From Solea solea (Eukaryota; Chordata; Actinopteri; Pleuronectiformes; Soleidae), in the NCBI RefSeq assembly GCF_958295425.1, contig NC_081143.1, positions 17,708,686 to 17,772,685 on the forward strand: a DNA stretch of 64,000 bases. The letters run 5' to 3'. A model generated the notes under the pieces. The model did no database searches, was not told the origin of the DNA, and saw nothing but the letters and a program-made list of their open reading frames with translations. Made by a program: the position numbers and the translations under genes. This document shows positions 54,666 to 64,000 of this stretch, one piece after another (positions within the stretch are counted from its first letter, which is position 1; every line of letters begins with the position of its first letter).

Positions 54666-55850
54666 CAGGGCTGAAAATAATTAGCACTGAAAATAACTAG
54701 TAATCATAATAAATAATGGTTTAAAAGGTTCATGTTATGTTGCAGTGTTAAGCTTGCAGCAGCAGTTTGAGTGAGAAGATGCCGTATGTTTGAATCCATT
54801 AGTGAGAGGAAAAGAAGTACTGCTTTAAAACCTGTTTAAAGCCATATTGTGGGCCTTTGAATTTTTCAGAGGTTCTGTTTAGTAAAGTTTGTTGGATGGA
54901 GATTTTTTAAGCAATGCTGCCCCCTATTGTCTTAAATATTTTCCTCATATCATTACAAGATAGAATACAATCTAATCTCACAGAAATTTAGTTCTAATAT
55001 GGTAGAAAACCTGTAATCATTAAAAACTAAATTTTGCAACACCGTCTCGAGTTGTCTACACGCTCATGTTTACAAATGTCCACATCTTAGAATGAATTCC
55101 AACAGAACAGATACAGTAATAGACATTTATTGATTGTTAAATTTTTGGAAAGGCAGGGATGAATAAATACTTACAAAATGAACTTTGTAACAAGCAATTG
55201 CAGTGGTTTATAAATTAACATCTGTGGCCAGGAGAGACAGAGAGCGTCACAATGAATAAAATTCTTCGGACCTCTGTCAGCAAACTTAAATAATGAGCCT
55301 GAATGATTCACAGCTGGAAAACAATACAGAGAAGTTGGGAAGGAAATCTTAAAATACTGGAGTGTAGTCGGAAAATCTGAAGCATGCAAACACAAAATGT
55401 ACAGTGTAAATGTTCAATATCTTTGCTCACACACACACATAATAGCAATCATTTCACACATTCACATCCACCAATTAAACACCGAAGTGCTCAGATGTTC
55501 GCAATGTTAAAAAATGTTTTGACTGCTACTGTTTTTCTTGTACAATATAGTGCACTATGTTAAATATACAATTTACACATTATTTAGTCTAATAAAAGCA
55601 TAAATTCTGTTTCGTACCTCGCATTTCATAATCTCTACTACAAGTGACGCCACGTCCATCAGTGCACTCACCGAGCAACCAAAGAAAGAAATATCTAGCT
55701 TTGTATCTCAATGTGGCAACTTACAATGTTTGTTTTTATAAATATAATTATTTTATTTTACCGTGCAAAGACTTGGAGAACAGACTAAGTTATTTGGGTA
55801 CAAAATTAAAGATTTTTCTTATTCATCCCCAGGAAGAAATAAAATGAGGG

Positions 55851-55964
55851 TTTATTTTCAGACGTTTTCCATGAATGTTTAATGTACTTCAAGCAAAATT
55901 GGGGCGGCGGGGACAAATGATGTGACCTGTCAGGATAGATGTCCATGGATAAAGACGAAGAGAA
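55851..55964 (-). other. rhot1: rhot1 3' UTR start and candidate polyadenylation signal
   Basis: The first AATAAA on the sense strand lies at 55856-55851, about 110 bases after the stop codon. A second lies at 55757-55752 and others follow, so longer 3' UTRs are possible. Confidence 0.45.
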
Positions 55965-62543
<6,579 letters not shown>

Positions 62544-62754
62544 CTACAAACAAAAAAAATAAGAAGAGTGTTTAAGCAGCCTGCAGAGCTTTGTTGACCA
62601 TAAATATACAGTATTTACACCTTTAAAAAGCACACCGTCAAGTGTGTGTGATGTTAACAGTGCAACTGTTGTCCACCTGTGTGTATGTGTGCATACCCAT
62701 TAGTGCGAGGGTTTTTACTTGTATTTGTTACCACTTTTCTGGCATAAACACTGG

Positions 62755-62885
62755 CCTTGTTAGGACCCTTAGTCCTCGTAGTCCTCATGGAGACCAAAAC
62801 CTGGTCCTAATGAGGCGGAACTCATTAGACTTTAACTGATTATGGTTAAGTTTAGGAATAAGGCTTTGGTTAAGCTGTCCAAATG
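62755..62885 (+). repeat. Interspersed repeat, copy of 10981-11097
   Basis: Shares catggagaccaaaacctggt and taatgaggcggaact-like blocks with 10981-11097, in the same orientation. Confidence 0.5.
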
Positions 62886-63388
62886 AATGAAAGTCAACAA
62901 ATCCATGTGAGTTCTTACAATGATGGTGGCGTAAACATGTGCGTGTGTGTGTGTGTGTGTGAGCCAAGTACTAAGTCAGGGCCAGACAAGGTATTAACAG
63001 GTAGGATCTGTCTGCTGAGCAAAATACATGCTTTAATTAACCAGTCTGAAAAACAGCATGAGTGAAATCCCTATGAGGAGACAGTAGTTGACGCAGGATG
63101 AGTTCAACATTCATCATGGGATTGGAGTGTGCGAGTGTACATGTCTGTAGCAGGCTGTGAGGATTTTGAATTAAATTTTGATTTACATCCCTCCATCCAT
63201 CTTCTACCGCTTTATTCTCGACATGAGGGTCACGCTTCAAACCACATTTGACATTAAAAGGGCATTTGATGGTTAATATTTAGTCTTGGTGATAGGTGTA
63301 GAATTGGGTTAATGCTAGGGGTTAGACATTTAGCTGTGATGGTTAAAATTGGGGTAAGGAGCTAGGAAACGTATTATTACTAAGAATG

Positions 63389-63390
<2 letters not shown>

Positions 63391-63421
<31 letters not shown>
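63391..63421. repeat. (TG)n microsatellite
   Basis: About 15 TG dinucleotides. Confidence 0.95.
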
Positions 63422-63423
<2 letters not shown>

Positions 63424-64000
63424 AGAATGAAGCTCGACCACAATCCTCTACCATCAGTGAAAACTTCACACCACTGAGACATAAACTAAAATTCAGCACA
63501 TCAACTATTGTTCGAGCTTCCTCGCTGCACATGCTCTATCGATGTGGGCCACAGGCAACACAATGAACAAAAGGATCAAATGTTCAGGTAGGTTCTTGTT
63601 CAAAATGGAAAGTGACAACATTTGACACAGTGCATGGGAGAAACAGGTGGAAATAAGCCTCAGGCTACAACCTGGCATATTTACTGTACATTTTAATGTT
63701 TATTAATATGCATTGTCCCTTTCCTTAAATAAATAAATTATATATAAAAAAAATATGTACAGTAGAAACAAATATTGGTATTGGCTTTACTTATACTGTA
63801 CCACAGGATTGTGAACAGTGACCCTGTAGATTGGTTAAAAATAAGAGCTAATCTTTTTCTAATCTGTGGTTATTCTGTGTCTATTAAAAACATTTTATTC
63901 TCTTGATGGAAATATTTGTTTCAAATAAATGGCTTAAATGGACTGAATGAACCACCTGAAACAAAGGTTAACCAGACAAAAATAAAAATTGTTAGCAACA

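Larger units (their letters stand above)
51151..55850. other. Intergenic spacer between rhot1 and rhbdl3
   Basis: AT-rich and without a recognised gene. It carries a 14-bp perfect hairpin (51615-51649), a reversed copy of the common fish repeat (53057-53213) and a large interspersed repeat (53834-54665). The stretch 54700-55640 shows nothing that I can name. Confidence 0.55.
62544..64000 (-). other. rhot1: rhot1 intron continuing beyond the right edge
   Basis: No further rhot1 exon was recognised. Contains an interspersed repeat related to 10981-11097 (62755-62885), a fragment of the common fish repeat (63187-63240) and a TG repeat (63391-63421). Confidence 0.6.

Overview
This window comes from a ray-finned (teleost) fish nuclear genome. 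Genes are split into many short exons with canonical GT-AG junctions. Introns are rich in (CA)n, (CT)n and homopolymer microsatellites, and in interspersed repeats typical of fish (Tc1-like and hAT-like DNA transposons, non-LTR-like tails). The encoded proteins match vertebrate families. No rRNA, tRNA, CRISPR or prokaryotic-style gene organisation was seen. The species cannot be named from the sequence.

Three genes lie head-to-tail, all transcribed from the minus strand (right to left). (1) rhot1 (mitochondrial Rho GTPase, Miro1) occupies about 64000 to 55850. Its last 12 coding exons plus one cassette exon are in the window. The exons for roughly the first 146 residues (first GTPase domain) lie beyond the right edge. 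(2) rhbdl3 (rhomboid-related intramembrane serine protease with EF-hands) runs from about 50.3 kb to about 2.7 kb. All nine coding exons were recovered and join in frame to 407 residues. They include a 24-nt microexon, and intron 2 is 27.6 kb. (3) Exon 1 of znf207 (BuGZ) is at 438-478, and the rest of that gene is off the left edge. The order RHOT1-RHBDL3-ZNF207 in one orientation matches human 17q11.2, except that there is no room for C17orf75, which sits between RHBDL3 and ZNF207 in human.

Region by region: 1-640 is the znf207 first exon, promoter and intron start. 641-2694 is AT-rich intergenic DNA. 2695-50241 is rhbdl3. 50242-51150 is a CpG-rich promoter region. 51151-55850 is the rhbdl3-rhot1 intergenic spacer, which carries a large fish repeat with CTCF-like and ETS-like motifs. 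55851-62543 holds the rhot1 exons, and 62544-64000 is rhot1 intron.

The genes are not an operon. They are syntenic neighbours with separate roles: mitochondrial transport and calcium sensing (rhot1), intramembrane proteolysis (rhbdl3), and spindle/kinetochore or splicing function (znf207).

The least ordinary signals are four. An inverted copy of the 3' splice site and start of a rhot1 exon lies in a downstream rhot1 intron, flanked by direct repeats. A cysteine-rich 41-residue rhot1 cassette exon is shared with human isoforms, and its acceptor is made of a CT microsatellite. A second in-frame donor in the rhot1 EF2 exon would split the calcium-binding loop. Several nested or fold-back transposons sit in rhbdl3 introns.
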